64,000 nt of DNA from positions 1-64,000 of the forward strand of contig JANWZI010000009.1 of the NCBI GenBank assembly GCA_025054695.1, written 5' to 3'. Within the stretch, counting starts at the first letter, position 1; each line of letters opens with the position of its first letter. This DNA is from Myxococcota bacterium (GTDB lineage Bacteria > Myxococcota_A > Polyangia > Polyangiales > JANWZI01). Positions 43,903-52,849 of the stretch are shown one piece after another. Below the pieces are notes generated by a model. The model saw only the letters and a list, made by a program, of their open reading frames with translations. It ran no database searches and was not told where the DNA came from. A program made the translations under genes and the position numbers.

Positions 43903-43967
43903 TGAAGTAGCATTTAGCCGACACTGCAATTAGCATGTAGACGTAACCCGAAGTAGCATTTGGCCGC
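43903..43967 (+). repeat. three direct repeats, 23-bp period, consensus ~GAAGTAGCATTTAGCCG, upstream of AAA ATPase
   Basis: tgaagtagcatttagccg (43903-43920), gcaattagcatgtagacg (43926-43943), cgaagtagcatttggccg (43949-43966). Confidence 0.75.
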
Positions 43968-43972
43968 TATTC

Positions 43973-45226
43973 ATGGAGCCGGCCGGAACGTCGGGGATGT
44001 TCGTGAGAGCGCTGGCCGCGCGCCTGCGGGCTGCGCTCGACGACAGTCCGGCCGTCCTCATCCACGGACCGCGCCAGAGCGGAAAGACGACGCTCGCGCG
44101 CATGGTGGGCGAGCCGCGCGGGTATCGATACGTGTCCTTCGACGACGAGGCCGTGGTGCGCGCAGCGCGCTGGGATCCGGTGGGGTTCGTCGAGGCGCTG
44201 CCGTCGCGGGTGATCCTCGACGAGGTGCAGCGCGTACCGGAGTTGTTCGCGGCGCTCAAGCTCGCCATCGACGCGCGGCGGGTGCCTGGCCGGTTCATCC
44301 TCACCGGGTCGGCGCACGTGTTGTTCGTGCCGCGGCTCGCCGACTCGCTCGCAGGCCGCGTGGCGATGCTCGAGCTGCATCCACTCGCCCAGTGCGAGAT
44401 CGAGGGACGTCGGCCACGCTTTCTCGAACGGCTCTTCGCGGGTGCGTTCCGCAGCGGGGTCGCGGAGCGGCTGGGGGCGAATCTCGCCGAACGGATCGTC
44501 GCGGGCGGCTACCCCGCGGCGCTCGCGCGCGCATCCGGGGCGCGGCGCCGCGCCTGGTATCGGGACTACGTCGAGTCGCAGATCCAGCGCGACGTGCGGG
44601 ATCTGGCACGGATTCGCTCCTTCGAAGCGTTGCCGAAGCTCGTCGCCCTCGCCGCCTCGCAAACGGCCCGCCTCCTCAACGTCGCCGAGCTCGCATCCGC
44701 CTTCGAGCTGACGCGGCAGACCATCCACGACTACGTGACGTTGCTCGAGCGCGTCTTTTTGCTGTGGCGGCTGCCGGCATGGCATTCGACACGTGCGGGA
44801 CGACTCGTCAAAAGGCCCAAGTTGCACGTAGGCGACACCGGGATCGCGTGCGCGCTGCTCGGTATGGACGCCCGAGCCCTCGTCGCGGACCGCGCGTTGT
44901 TCGGGCCGTTGCTCGAGACGTTCGTGTTGCAGGAGTTGCGACGTCAGGCGAGCTGGACCGACGATGCGTTCGCATTCCACTACTTCCGGGACCGCGACGA
45001 CTTCGAGGTGGACATCGTGCTCGAACGCGGCCCTGCGGCACTCGCCGGCGTGGAGGTCAAGGCCGCCGCGTCGGTCAACGAGTCGGACCTACGCGGTCTT
45101 CGGAAGCTCCAGGCGATGGCTGCAAAGCGTTTCGTCGCGGGCGTGGTCCTGTACGACGGGCCCGCAACCATCCGGTTCACCGAGCGGCTCTTCGCGGTCC
45201 CCGTTCGCGCTCTCTGGGAGGCCTGA
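43973..45226 (+). CDS. AAA+ ATPase with DUF4143 domain
   Basis: VLIHGPRQSGKTTLARMVG, VILDEVQRVPELFAALK, FILTGSAHVLF; C-term GVEVKAAASVNESDLRGLRKL. Confidence 0.9.
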   Translation: MEPAGTSGMFVRALAARLRAALDDSPAVLIHGPRQSGKTTLARMVGEPRGYRYVSFDDEAVVRAARWDPVGFVEALPSRVILDEVQRVPELFAALKLAIDARRVPGRFILTGSAHVLFVPRLADSLAGRVAMLELHPLAQCEIEGRRPRFLERLFAGAFRSGVAERLGANLAERIVAGGYPAALARASGARRRAWYRDYVESQIQRDVRDLARIRSFEALPKLVALAASQTARLLNVAELASAFELTRQTIHDYVTLLERVFLLWRLPAWHSTRAGRLVKRPKLHVGDTGIACALLGMDARALVADRALFGPLLETFVLQELRRQASWTDDAFAFHYFRDRDDFEVDIVLERGPAALAGVEVKAAASVNESDLRGLRKLQAMAAKRFVAGVVLYDGPATIRFTERLFAVPVRALWEA

Positions 45227-45276
45227 GCGCCTCGCCTGCTCGCGCGGAGCAAGGCGATGGCAGGAGTGAAGCCTGA

Positions 45277-45402
45277 CTCCGGCTCGGATTCGGACCCGGG
45301 CGCCGACTCGGGCTCGGTCTCAGGCTCGGTCTCGGGCTCGGTCTCGGTCTCGGGCTCGGGCTCGGGCTCGGTTCTGGGCTGGCTCTCGGACTCCGACTCG
45401 GG
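45277..45402 (+). repeat. CTCGGN hexamer array J, convergent gap
   Basis: ctcgggctcggtctcaggctcggtctcgggctcggtctcggt... Confidence 0.92.
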
Positions 45403-45495
45403 CACAGGCGTCGAACGGCGCCGCGGCACCTCCGACCGGACGGGCCCGCGCTGGATCAGCAGCGGTGACGGGCGCGCGGCGCCTCGCCGTGTGCC

Positions 45496-47004
45496 TCAGC
45501 GGAACAGCCGCAGCCGCCAGCCCCGCAGCGTGCCCAGATCCGCCGCCGCCGTGTCGCGAACCTCGAGGTACCAGCGGCCGGCGGCCTCGACGCCCTCGAA
45601 ACCGCGCGCTTCGAACGTCTGGACGAGATCGTCCGCGCTGCCGCCGTCCCGGTCGAACAGCACGACGCGCACGTCGTCTCGGCGGAGCGCGACGACGAGG
45701 TCCCCCCGATACGGATGCGCGATGTCGACGTCGACCTCGACGCGACGCACGCGGCCGGCGTCGGTGATCTTGATCTCGCTCGAGATGCCCGTCGGGTCGT
45801 CGTCCGGGATCGGCATCGCACGGCGGCTTTCGCCCACGATCGTCTCGCTCGGAGGCCCGCCGCAGCTCGCGTGCATCGCGCAGTCGGCATCGGCGCAGTC
45901 GGCCGCGCCGTCGCGATCGTCGTCGCGGTCGTTGGCGCACTGCTCGCGCGGCGGCTCGACGCGCGGCAAGCCGCTCACGTACGCCGACCCGTAGCGCTCC
46001 ACGTAGCGGTACGAAATCCAGCCGTACCCAGGACCGGCCGGATTGTCGATGCCGAAGCTGCCCGTGCCCCAGGAATTCTTGAAGAGGAAGAACCCGCGTT
46101 CGACGCGGGGCTCCCCGCGCTCGTCGAGCAGAGGCTGACCCTGGCCGTCCACGAGCGGCACCTCGAGCGTGTCGTCCCAGCCTACGAGTAGGATGGCGTG
46201 GCCGGCGGGTCGCATTTCGCTGTCGGCGATGTCCGCGTCGTTGGGATAGGTGACCCATCCGCGCGCGAAGCGTTCGCGGCTCGTGACGAGCTTGCTGCCG
46301 CGGTGATTCCACGCCTGGTAGAAGAAATCGAGGCCGACGACGACGGGGGTATTCGTCTCGACCATGTGCGCCTTGATGGAGCGGGTGCGCGAGCTGATCC
46401 AGCGGCCGCGCGGAAGCCGCCAGCGCATCGCCTCGAGGGCCGAGGGGGGCGGGTCGCCGTTGGTCCAACAGCGCGTAGGACGCCGCTCACCCGTGCACGC
46501 GGGGTCGTTCGCGGTCGTCCACGGCTCCGGTTCGTAGGGCCAGGCGGCCTCCTCGGGAATGCCGAAGCGAGCGATCGCGTCGAGGTTGACCGAGGCATTG
46601 CTGCCCTCGTCCTCGCGGAAACCGCCGGCCTCGACCTTCGCGGACCACTGCAGGAACTGCTCGCTGAAGTCGGGATTCGCGATCGTGCCCTCGGCGATGT
46701 AGAGCGACTCCATCAGTCCCACGGTCGCGAAGATGGAGCAGACGCCGCGGCGGGCCTGGTTGCGCACCGGAGACTGCAGCGCGAGCAAGTCGAAGCGCTC
46801 CGGATAAACGGCGTCGGCCTTGCCCTCTTCCGGGAGCGTGTCGTTGGATGGCGCCCCCCGGCGCACCGAATCGTTCGAGAGGACCGGGGCGTCGTCGAAA
46901 TCTTCCGGCAGCGGCCGGCGGTCCTGCTGGCCGGCGTCCGCCGCGCAGGCGGCGAGCCACAACGCGAGGGCCGGGCGGGCGGTCGAGCGAGCAATCCGGA
47001 GCAT
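45496..47004 (-). CDS. secreted C1 (papain)-family cysteine peptidase with C-terminal proprotein-convertase P-domain
   Basis: NQARRGVCSIFATVGLMES; GHAILLVGWDD; FFLFKNSWGTGSFG; DVDIAHPYRGDLVVALRR...WYLEVRDTAAADLGTLRGWRLRLF. Confidence 0.87.
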   Translation of the reverse strand: MLRIARSTARPALALWLAACAADAGQQDRRPLPEDFDDAPVLSNDSVRRGAPSNDTLPEEGKADAVYPERFDLLALQSPVRNQARRGVCSIFATVGLMESLYIAEGTIANPDFSEQFLQWSAKVEAGGFREDEGSNASVNLDAIARFGIPEEAAWPYEPEPWTTANDPACTGERRPTRCWTNGDPPPSALEAMRWRLPRGRWISSRTRSIKAHMVETNTPVVVGLDFFYQAWNHRGSKLVTSRERFARGWVTYPNDADIADSEMRPAGHAILLVGWDDTLEVPLVDGQGQPLLDERGEPRVERGFFLFKNSWGTGSFGIDNPAGPGYGWISYRYVERYGSAYVSGLPRVEPPREQCANDRDDDRDGAADCADADCAMHASCGGPPSETIVGESRRAMPIPDDDPTGISSEIKITDAGRVRRVEVDVDIAHPYRGDLVVALRRDDVRVVLFDRDGGSADDLVQTFEARGFEGVEAAGRWYLEVRDTAAADLGTLRGWRLRLFR

Positions 47005-47218
47005 GGCGCGCGAGCACGCGGTGCAGCCTGCGTGCCCGGTGCGAGACCGCCGTTTTCGCCGTGCGGACGCGGACGGAGCGCGCGGCACGCGGAACGTCGA
47101 CGGCGCCGCCGGCCACCGCGGTGGCCAGGTCTGCGGTCCCTTCCGACCTGTCGACAGCCTCTGCACCGCGCACTAGGCTCGCGCCGCCCCGCCGACGGGG
47201 GCGTTCGCTTTTTCCTTC

Positions 47219-49954
47219 ATGGACGACGGCAAGACGCGCTGGAAGCGCCGCGCGCGCGGCGGTTCATTGCTGATCGGCGGCTCGCTCGCGGCCTTCCTCA
47301 TGATGGCCAACGACGAGCAGTTGCCGAGGGGGCCGCTGTGGGGCCTGCTCGCGATGCTCGTCGCCACGGTCGGGCTGCTCGACTTGCTCGGCATCCTGCT
47401 GCCGGGCGGCGAGCGCCTGTCGGCCGCCGTGCCGCTTGCTCGTACCGCATGGGGGCCGCGCGACGGCGAGCCGCGCTGGCTGTCGCCGATGTTCACCGCG
47501 CCGGTCGCGGTGCTTCTCTTCGTGCTGTCGTGCGCGCTGCTCGGCTGGCAAGGCGTGCCCTGGGCCGTGCTCGTCGCGCTCGCGCCGCTGGTGCCCGCGG
47601 CGCTTCGACGGCCCGCGCTGCTCGTCTTCGTGCTCGTCACGGCGCTGCTGTTGCCGTTCCTGGGCGTGTACGGCCTGTGGGATCCGTGGGAGACGCACTA
47701 CGGCGAGGTGGCGCGCGAGATCCTGTCGCGCGACGACTGGATCTCGCTGTGGTGGGCGCAGGAGAATTGGTTCTGGTCGAAGCCCATCCTGATTTTCTGG
47801 GCCGAGGCGCTCTCGATGGGCATCTTCGGCACGCCGTTCCGGCCGGATGCCAACCCGCCGTACCCCGAGTGGCCGATCCGGCTGCCCATCTTCCTGATGG
47901 CGCTGGTGGCCGTGATGCTCGCGCACGCCGCGATTCGGCGGGTGTTCGGCACGCGCGCGGGCGTGCTCGCGGCGCTCGTGCTCGCGACGAGCCCGCATTT
48001 CTTCTTTCTGTCGCACCAGGCGATCACCGACATGCCGTTCGTCGCGAACATGACGGCGGCCGTCTCGTTGCTGGTGCTCGCGCTGCGCGAGTCGCCCGAC
48101 ACCCGCGCGCGCGACTTCCGCCTCGGTCCGGTCGTCCTCGGCGCTCAGCACGCGCTGGTCGGCGGCGCGTTCCTGCTCGCCGCGCCGCAGGCCCTGTACC
48201 TCGCCTCGCGCAACGTGACGTGGCTGGACGCGGGCTTCGCGTGGCACCGGGACCGGTTTCTGTACGGCTCGGCGGGCAACAACGGCATTCCGGGCAACGC
48301 GCGCCTCGAGGACGTCGGGCCGTACCTCGACGGCCTGTTCGCGCAGCCGATGGCGCAGGGCCTGCTGTGGGCCACTGGCCTGTTCGTCGTCTTGTGGGTG
48401 TCGCGCGCCGAGCGGGGCGTGCAGCGGCTGCTGATGGGCGGCTTCTACGTCTTCGCCGCGCTCTCGTTCATGGGCAAGGGGATTCCGGGGTTCGCGCTGC
48501 CCGGCGCGGTCGCGTTGCTCTACCTCATCGCGTCGGGGCGCTGGAGCGTGCTGCTCGAGGGGCGGCTGCGCATCGGCTTCGGCGCGCTGCTCGTCGCGGT
48601 CGTCGGGCTGCCCTGGTACGTCGCGATGTACATCCGGCACGGGCCCGGGTTCACCGACCGGCTGCTCGTGCACGATCACATCAACCGCCTGGCGGCCGGG
48701 GTGCACGGCGACACGGGCAGCGCCGAGTATTTCCTCGAACAGCTCGGCGTCGCGACGTTCCCGTGGGTGGGCCTCGTCCCCGCCGCGGCGACGCTGTTTC
48801 TGTGGCACGCGCCGTCCGCGACGCGGTGGCTCGGCCTCCGCGAGCCGCCGGCCGAGCCGGATCGGGCCGAGTCGTGGCACCGGACGCAGACCCTGCTGCT
48901 GCTCGGGCTGTGGCTCGTCACGGCGTTCGTGCTGTTCAGCGCGATGATCACGAAGTTCCATCACTACATCTTCCCGGCGGTGCCCCCGGCCGCGTTGCTC
49001 GTCGGCGTGCTGCTCGACCGCTTCGCGCCCGCCGAGCCGGAGCAGACGACCGCTCGCACCCGCATCGCTTCGACGCTTCTCGCGGCGCTCGCTCCGCTGC
49101 CGCTCGTGCTCGGCATCGCCGGGTGGCGAGGCGACGTGCGCGGAGTCATCCCCGAAGGCGTCCGGGACCGATCGGACTGGGTCCTCGACCATCCGTGGAA
49201 CCCCGTCGTCGCGGGGAGCCTCGTCGTGCTCGGCGTGCTGCTGCTCTCGGCGGCATGGTGGGTGCGCCGGTCGTCTCGAAACGCGGCGTCGCAGCCGGCC
49301 GCACACCACGCGGGCGAGGGGCTTCGCCTCGGGCTCGGCATCGTCGCGGTGTCGGCCACCGTTCTGGTGGCGTTCGTCGGCCGCGATCTGTCGTGGGTGA
49401 CCGATGGCCGGCCGCACGGCTACGAACGGCTCATCCACCTGTTCGTCTACAACTACCAGCGTCCGTGGCCCGAGCAGTTCGACTACCGACCCATCCTGAC
49501 GGGATTCGCCCTGGTCGCCGGATTTCTCACGGCGATGCTCGCGTGGTGGCGACTTCGCACCGTCGCGGTACCCGCGCTGGTGGGCCTGGCGTTGAGCTTC
49601 GCGGCGTGGTCGCTCGACGTCTACCTCGTCGACCTGTCGCCGCACTGGGGTCAGAAGGAGCTCGTCGCGCGCTACTACGCCGAGCGGCGCGGTCCCGAGG
49701 AACCGCTTGTCGCGTGGCAAATGAACTGGAAGGGCGAGAATTTCTACACGGGCAACCGGGTCAGCGTCTTCGTCGATTTGGACAACACCAAGTTGCGCGA
49801 ATGGATGCGCGAACGCCGCGGTCAGCGCGTCTTCTTCCTGCTCGAGCACGGCAGGCTCGGTGGGCTGCGCGGTCTGCTCGGCGGCCGGCCGGTGCGCGAG
49901 CTGACCACGATGCGGGACTGCAACAAGTTCATTCTCGTCGAGACCACCCTGTGA
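47219..49954 (+). CDS. GT39-like glycosyltransferase (ArnT/PMT superfamily)
   Basis: LWDPWETHYGEVAREILSRDDWISLWW; RPDANPPYPEWPIRLP; many TMs. Confidence 0.85.
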   Translation: MDDGKTRWKRRARGGSLLIGGSLAAFLMMANDEQLPRGPLWGLLAMLVATVGLLDLLGILLPGGERLSAAVPLARTAWGPRDGEPRWLSPMFTAPVAVLLFVLSCALLGWQGVPWAVLVALAPLVPAALRRPALLVFVLVTALLLPFLGVYGLWDPWETHYGEVAREILSRDDWISLWWAQENWFWSKPILIFWAEALSMGIFGTPFRPDANPPYPEWPIRLPIFLMALVAVMLAHAAIRRVFGTRAGVLAALVLATSPHFFFLSHQAITDMPFVANMTAAVSLLVLALRESPDTRARDFRLGPVVLGAQHALVGGAFLLAAPQALYLASRNVTWLDAGFAWHRDRFLYGSAGNNGIPGNARLEDVGPYLDGLFAQPMAQGLLWATGLFVVLWVSRAERGVQRLLMGGFYVFAALSFMGKGIPGFALPGAVALLYLIASGRWSVLLEGRLRIGFGALLVAVVGLPWYVAMYIRHGPGFTDRLLVHDHINRLAAGVHGDTGSAEYFLEQLGVATFPWVGLVPAAATLFLWHAPSATRWLGLREPPAEPDRAESWHRTQTLLLLGLWLVTAFVLFSAMITKFHHYIFPAVPPAALLVGVLLDRFAPAEPEQTTARTRIASTLLAALAPLPLVLGIAGWRGDVRGVIPEGVRDRSDWVLDHPWNPVVAGSLVVLGVLLLSAAWWVRRSSRNAASQPAAHHAGEGLRLGLGIVAVSATVLVAFVGRDLSWVTDGRPHGYERLIHLFVYNYQRPWPEQFDYRPILTGFALVAGFLTAMLAWWRLRTVAVPALVGLALSFAAWSLDVYLVDLSPHWGQKELVARYYAERRGPEEPLVAWQMNWKGENFYTGNRVSVFVDLDNTKLREWMRERRGQRVFFLLEHGRLGGLRGLLGGRPVRELTTMRDCNKFILVETTL

Positions 49955-49980
49955 ACGGCGTGTTGCGCTACGCTTCGGGC

Positions 49981-50508
49981 ATGCGTGCTGGGGACGGCTG
50001 GGGGAGGTGGATGCGCCAAGCATGGAGCGTCGCGCTCGTCGTGGCCGCAACGGCTGCGGTGGGATCCCCCGCGTCGCGGGCGCGCGCCCACGGCTACGAA
50101 GGAGCCGCCGCCGTCATCGTCGGCACGATCGTGCTCGGCGAAATCGTGCTCATCGGCGGTGGTATCGCCACGGGGCTGGTGCTCACGTCCGATTTGACGG
50201 ACGGCGACGCCGAGGGTCCGGGGGTTCTGGCGACGCTCGGAGGTCTTGCGTTCGGGTTGGGCAACACCCTGGTGGGCGTGGCGTGGTTCGCGGCCGCGGG
50301 CGACGAGGCATGGCCGTGGCTGCTCGGCGCCGTGCATCTGGGTGTGGGACTGTGGGATCTCGCGGCCTTCGGCTGGGTGCTGTTCGGTCCGGATCCCAAA
50401 CCGGCGGCCTCCAGGTCGACGGAAGCGGTGCGTTGGACCGTCGGCGCCACCTGGTTGCCCGACGAGCGCGGCGGTGCGCCCGGTGTCGCGCTGCGAGGGT
50501 GGTTCTGA
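49981..50508 (+). CDS. hypothetical membrane protein
   Basis: Signal/TM segments; GYEGAAAVIVGTIVLGEIVLIGGGIATGLVL. Confidence 0.55.
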   Translation: MRAGDGWGRWMRQAWSVALVVAATAAVGSPASRARAHGYEGAAAVIVGTIVLGEIVLIGGGIATGLVLTSDLTDGDAEGPGVLATLGGLAFGLGNTLVGVAWFAAAGDEAWPWLLGAVHLGVGLWDLAAFGWVLFGPDPKPAASRSTEAVRWTVGATWLPDERGGAPGVALRGWF

Positions 50509-50593
50509 CGGCGACGCGCGACGCGTCGGCCGAGCGGGTCGGGCGAGGTGCCTTTGGGAGCCGAGCCCACCTCCGAGACGGAGGTTGATGGCG

Positions 50594-50665
50594 GAGTCCG
50601 AGTACGAGTCCGAGACGGACTCCGAGACCGAATCCGAGCCCGACTCCGAGACCGAGTCCGAGACG
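50594..50665 (-). repeat. CTCGGN hexamer array K (GAGNCC on +), convergent gap
   Basis: gagtccgagtacgagtccgagacggactccgagaccgaatccgagcccgactccgagaccgagtccgag. Confidence 0.92.
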
Positions 50666-50685
50666 CAGCCCCCCGACCGCGGCGT

Positions 50686-51045
50686 TCATGGCGGCACGGG
50701 ACGCAGGCGAACGCGCACCGTGGTGACGCCGGGTGCCAGATCGAGCCGCAGGTCGTGCGGGAAATGTCCCGGTGCGTCGATGGTTACGATGTGGACACCT
50801 GGCTGGAGCCGTGCGGGGCGCACCGCCAGCACGCGCGCGATTCCGGCGAGCTCTTCGTCGATCCAGACGCGGGCGGTCGGCGGCTCCGCGATCACGCGCA
50901 ACCACGCAGGCTCGGGCGCAGTCTGACGGCCGCCACACGCTGCGAGCCACGCGCCGCTCGCGCAGGCGACGAGGAGCAGCGTGGGAAGCGCAAGCAAACC
51001 CGGAAAACACCTCGGGCCATGTTCTCGGGCAACACGACGCGCCAC
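50686..51045 (-). CDS. PEGA-domain lipoprotein
   Basis: ASGAWLAACGG; RVIAEPPTARVWIDEELAG...LQPGVHIVTIDAPGHFPH. Confidence 0.7.
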   Translation of the reverse strand: MARRVAREHGPRCFPGLLALPTLLLVACASGAWLAACGGRQTAPEPAWLRVIAEPPTARVWIDEELAGIARVLAVRPARLQPGVHIVTIDAPGHFPHDLRLDLAPGVTTVRVRLRPVPP

Positions 51046-51150
51046 CGGCGCGGAGTCGATCGACGCGCTTGGGTTGCGAGGCACCGCGATCTCATGGCTG
51101 ATGATTCGGATTGGACGAGGCGAGCTGCGAATCGAGCGCGCGTCGGCGTC

Positions 51151-51264
51151 GAGGTCCGAGTCCGTGTCAGAGTCCGAGGCCGAGTCCGAGGTCGAGTCAG
51201 AATCCGTGTCGGAGACCGAGTCCCAACCCGAACCCGAGACCGAGTCCCAAACCGAATCCGAGGC
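51151..51264 (-). repeat. CTCGGN hexamer array L (GAGNCC on +), abuts guaA stop codon
   Basis: gaggtccgagtccgtgtcagagtccgaggccgagtccgaggtcgagtcagaatccgtgtcggag. Confidence 0.88.
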
Positions 51265-51266
51265 CC

Positions 51267-52814
51267 TCATTCCCATTCGATGGTCGAAGGGGGTTTCGGG
51301 GAGACGTCGTAGACGACGCGATTGCAGCCTCGCACCTCGCTCACGATGCGGGAGGCGACGCGACCGAGCACCTCGTACGGGAGACGCGCCCAGTCGGCGG
51401 TCATCCCGTCGACCGAATCGACGGCGCGAATGGCGACCACGTGCTCGTACGTACGGTCGTCGCCCATCACACCGACCGAGCGCACCGGCAACAGGACGCA
51501 AAACGCCTGCCAGAGACGTTCGTAGAGCCCGGCGGCGCGGATCTCGGCGTCGAGCACGGCGTCGGCGTCACGCAGGATTCGCAGTCGCTCCTCGGTCACC
51601 TCGCCCACGCAGCGGATCGCGAGGCCGGGTCCCGGAAACGGATGCCGCCACAGCACGTGATGCGGGATTCCCAGCGCGTCGCCGACGCGGCGCACCTCGT
51701 CTTTGAACAACTCGCGCAGCGGCTCGACGAGCCGCAGGCGCATGCGCTCGGGCAAGCCGCCGACGTTGTGGTGGCTCTTGATCACGGCCGACGGGCCGCC
51801 GTGAAACGTCGTGCTCTCGATGACGTCGGGATACAGCGTGCCCTGGACGAGGAAGTCGGCGCCTCCCACGCCCGATGCGGCTTCCTCGAACACCTCGATG
51901 AACAGACGACCGATGGTCTTGCGCTTCGTTTCGGGGTCGGTCACGCCGCGCAGCGCGTCGAGGAAGCGTCGCGAGGCGTCGACGTGCACGAGCGGCAGCC
52001 GGAGCTGATCGCGGAACGTGCGGACCACCTCGACGGCCTCGTCGCGCCGCAGCAGGCCGTTGTCCACGAAGATGCAGGTGAGCCGGTCCCCGACCGCACG
52101 GTGGACGAGCACGGCGGCCACCGCCGAGTCGACGCCACCCGACAGGCCGCAGACCACGCGACCGTCGCCCACCTGATGCCGCACGCGCTCGACGGCCTCG
52201 TCGACGAACGAGCCCGGCGTGAAATCGGGGCGGCATCCCGCGATCTCGAACAGGAACGCCGCGATCATGTCCGCGCCGCGCGGCGTGTGGACGACCTCGG
52301 GGTGGAACTGCACGCCGTGGATGCGGCCCCTCGCGTCGCAGGCGGCCGCGAAGGGTGCCGCGGGGCTGTCGGCGAGCAGACGCCAGCCCGGCGGCAGCGC
52401 CTCGACGCGGTCTCCGTGACTCGCCCACACGTCCACGGGCTCTCCCTCCCCGAATGCGGCGAAGAGCCCCACGGCGTGACGCACCGTGATGGTCGCCGGC
52501 CCATACTCGCGTCGGTCGGCCGGCACGACCCGACCTCCCAGAACGTGACAGAGGGCCTGCATCCCGTAGCAGATCCCGAGGATCGGCACGTCGAGATCGA
52601 GCAGGCGCGGGTCGAGCGCCGGTGCGCCTGGGGCGTACACGCTCGCGGGGCCACCCGACAGCACGATGGCTCGCGGCGCCATCGCGGCGATCCGGTCGGG
52701 CGGAGTCGTGCACGGGTGCACCTCGCAGTAGACGTGCTGTTCGCGGATGCGGCGCGCGATGAGCTGCGTGTACTGCGAGCCGAAATCGAGGACGACGACG
52801 AGGCTGCGGCGCAT
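51267..52814 (-). CDS. guaA: GMP synthase (glutamine-hydrolysing)
   Basis: [49 protein letters not shown]-term [13 protein letters not shown]. Confidence 0.97.
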   Translation of the reverse strand: MRRSLVVVLDFGSQYTQLIARRIREQHVYCEVHPCTTPPDRIAAMAPRAIVLSGGPASVYAPGAPALDPRLLDLDVPILGICYGMQALCHVLGGRVVPADRREYGPATITVRHAVGLFAAFGEGEPVDVWASHGDRVEALPPGWRLLADSPAAPFAAACDARGRIHGVQFHPEVVHTPRGADMIAAFLFEIAGCRPDFTPGSFVDEAVERVRHQVGDGRVVCGLSGGVDSAVAAVLVHRAVGDRLTCIFVDNGLLRRDEAVEVVRTFRDQLRLPLVHVDASRRFLDALRGVTDPETKRKTIGRLFIEVFEEAASGVGGADFLVQGTLYPDVIESTTFHGGPSAVIKSHHNVGGLPERMRLRLVEPLRELFKDEVRRVGDALGIPHHVLWRHPFPGPGLAIRCVGEVTEERLRILRDADAVLDAEIRAAGLYERLWQAFCVLLPVRSVGVMGDDRTYEHVVAIRAVDSVDGMTADWARLPYEVLGRVASRIVSEVRGCNRVVYDVSPKPPSTIEWE

Positions 52815-52849
52815 GAGCGCCTCCCGATATCACGGGCGCGCCCGCGCGG

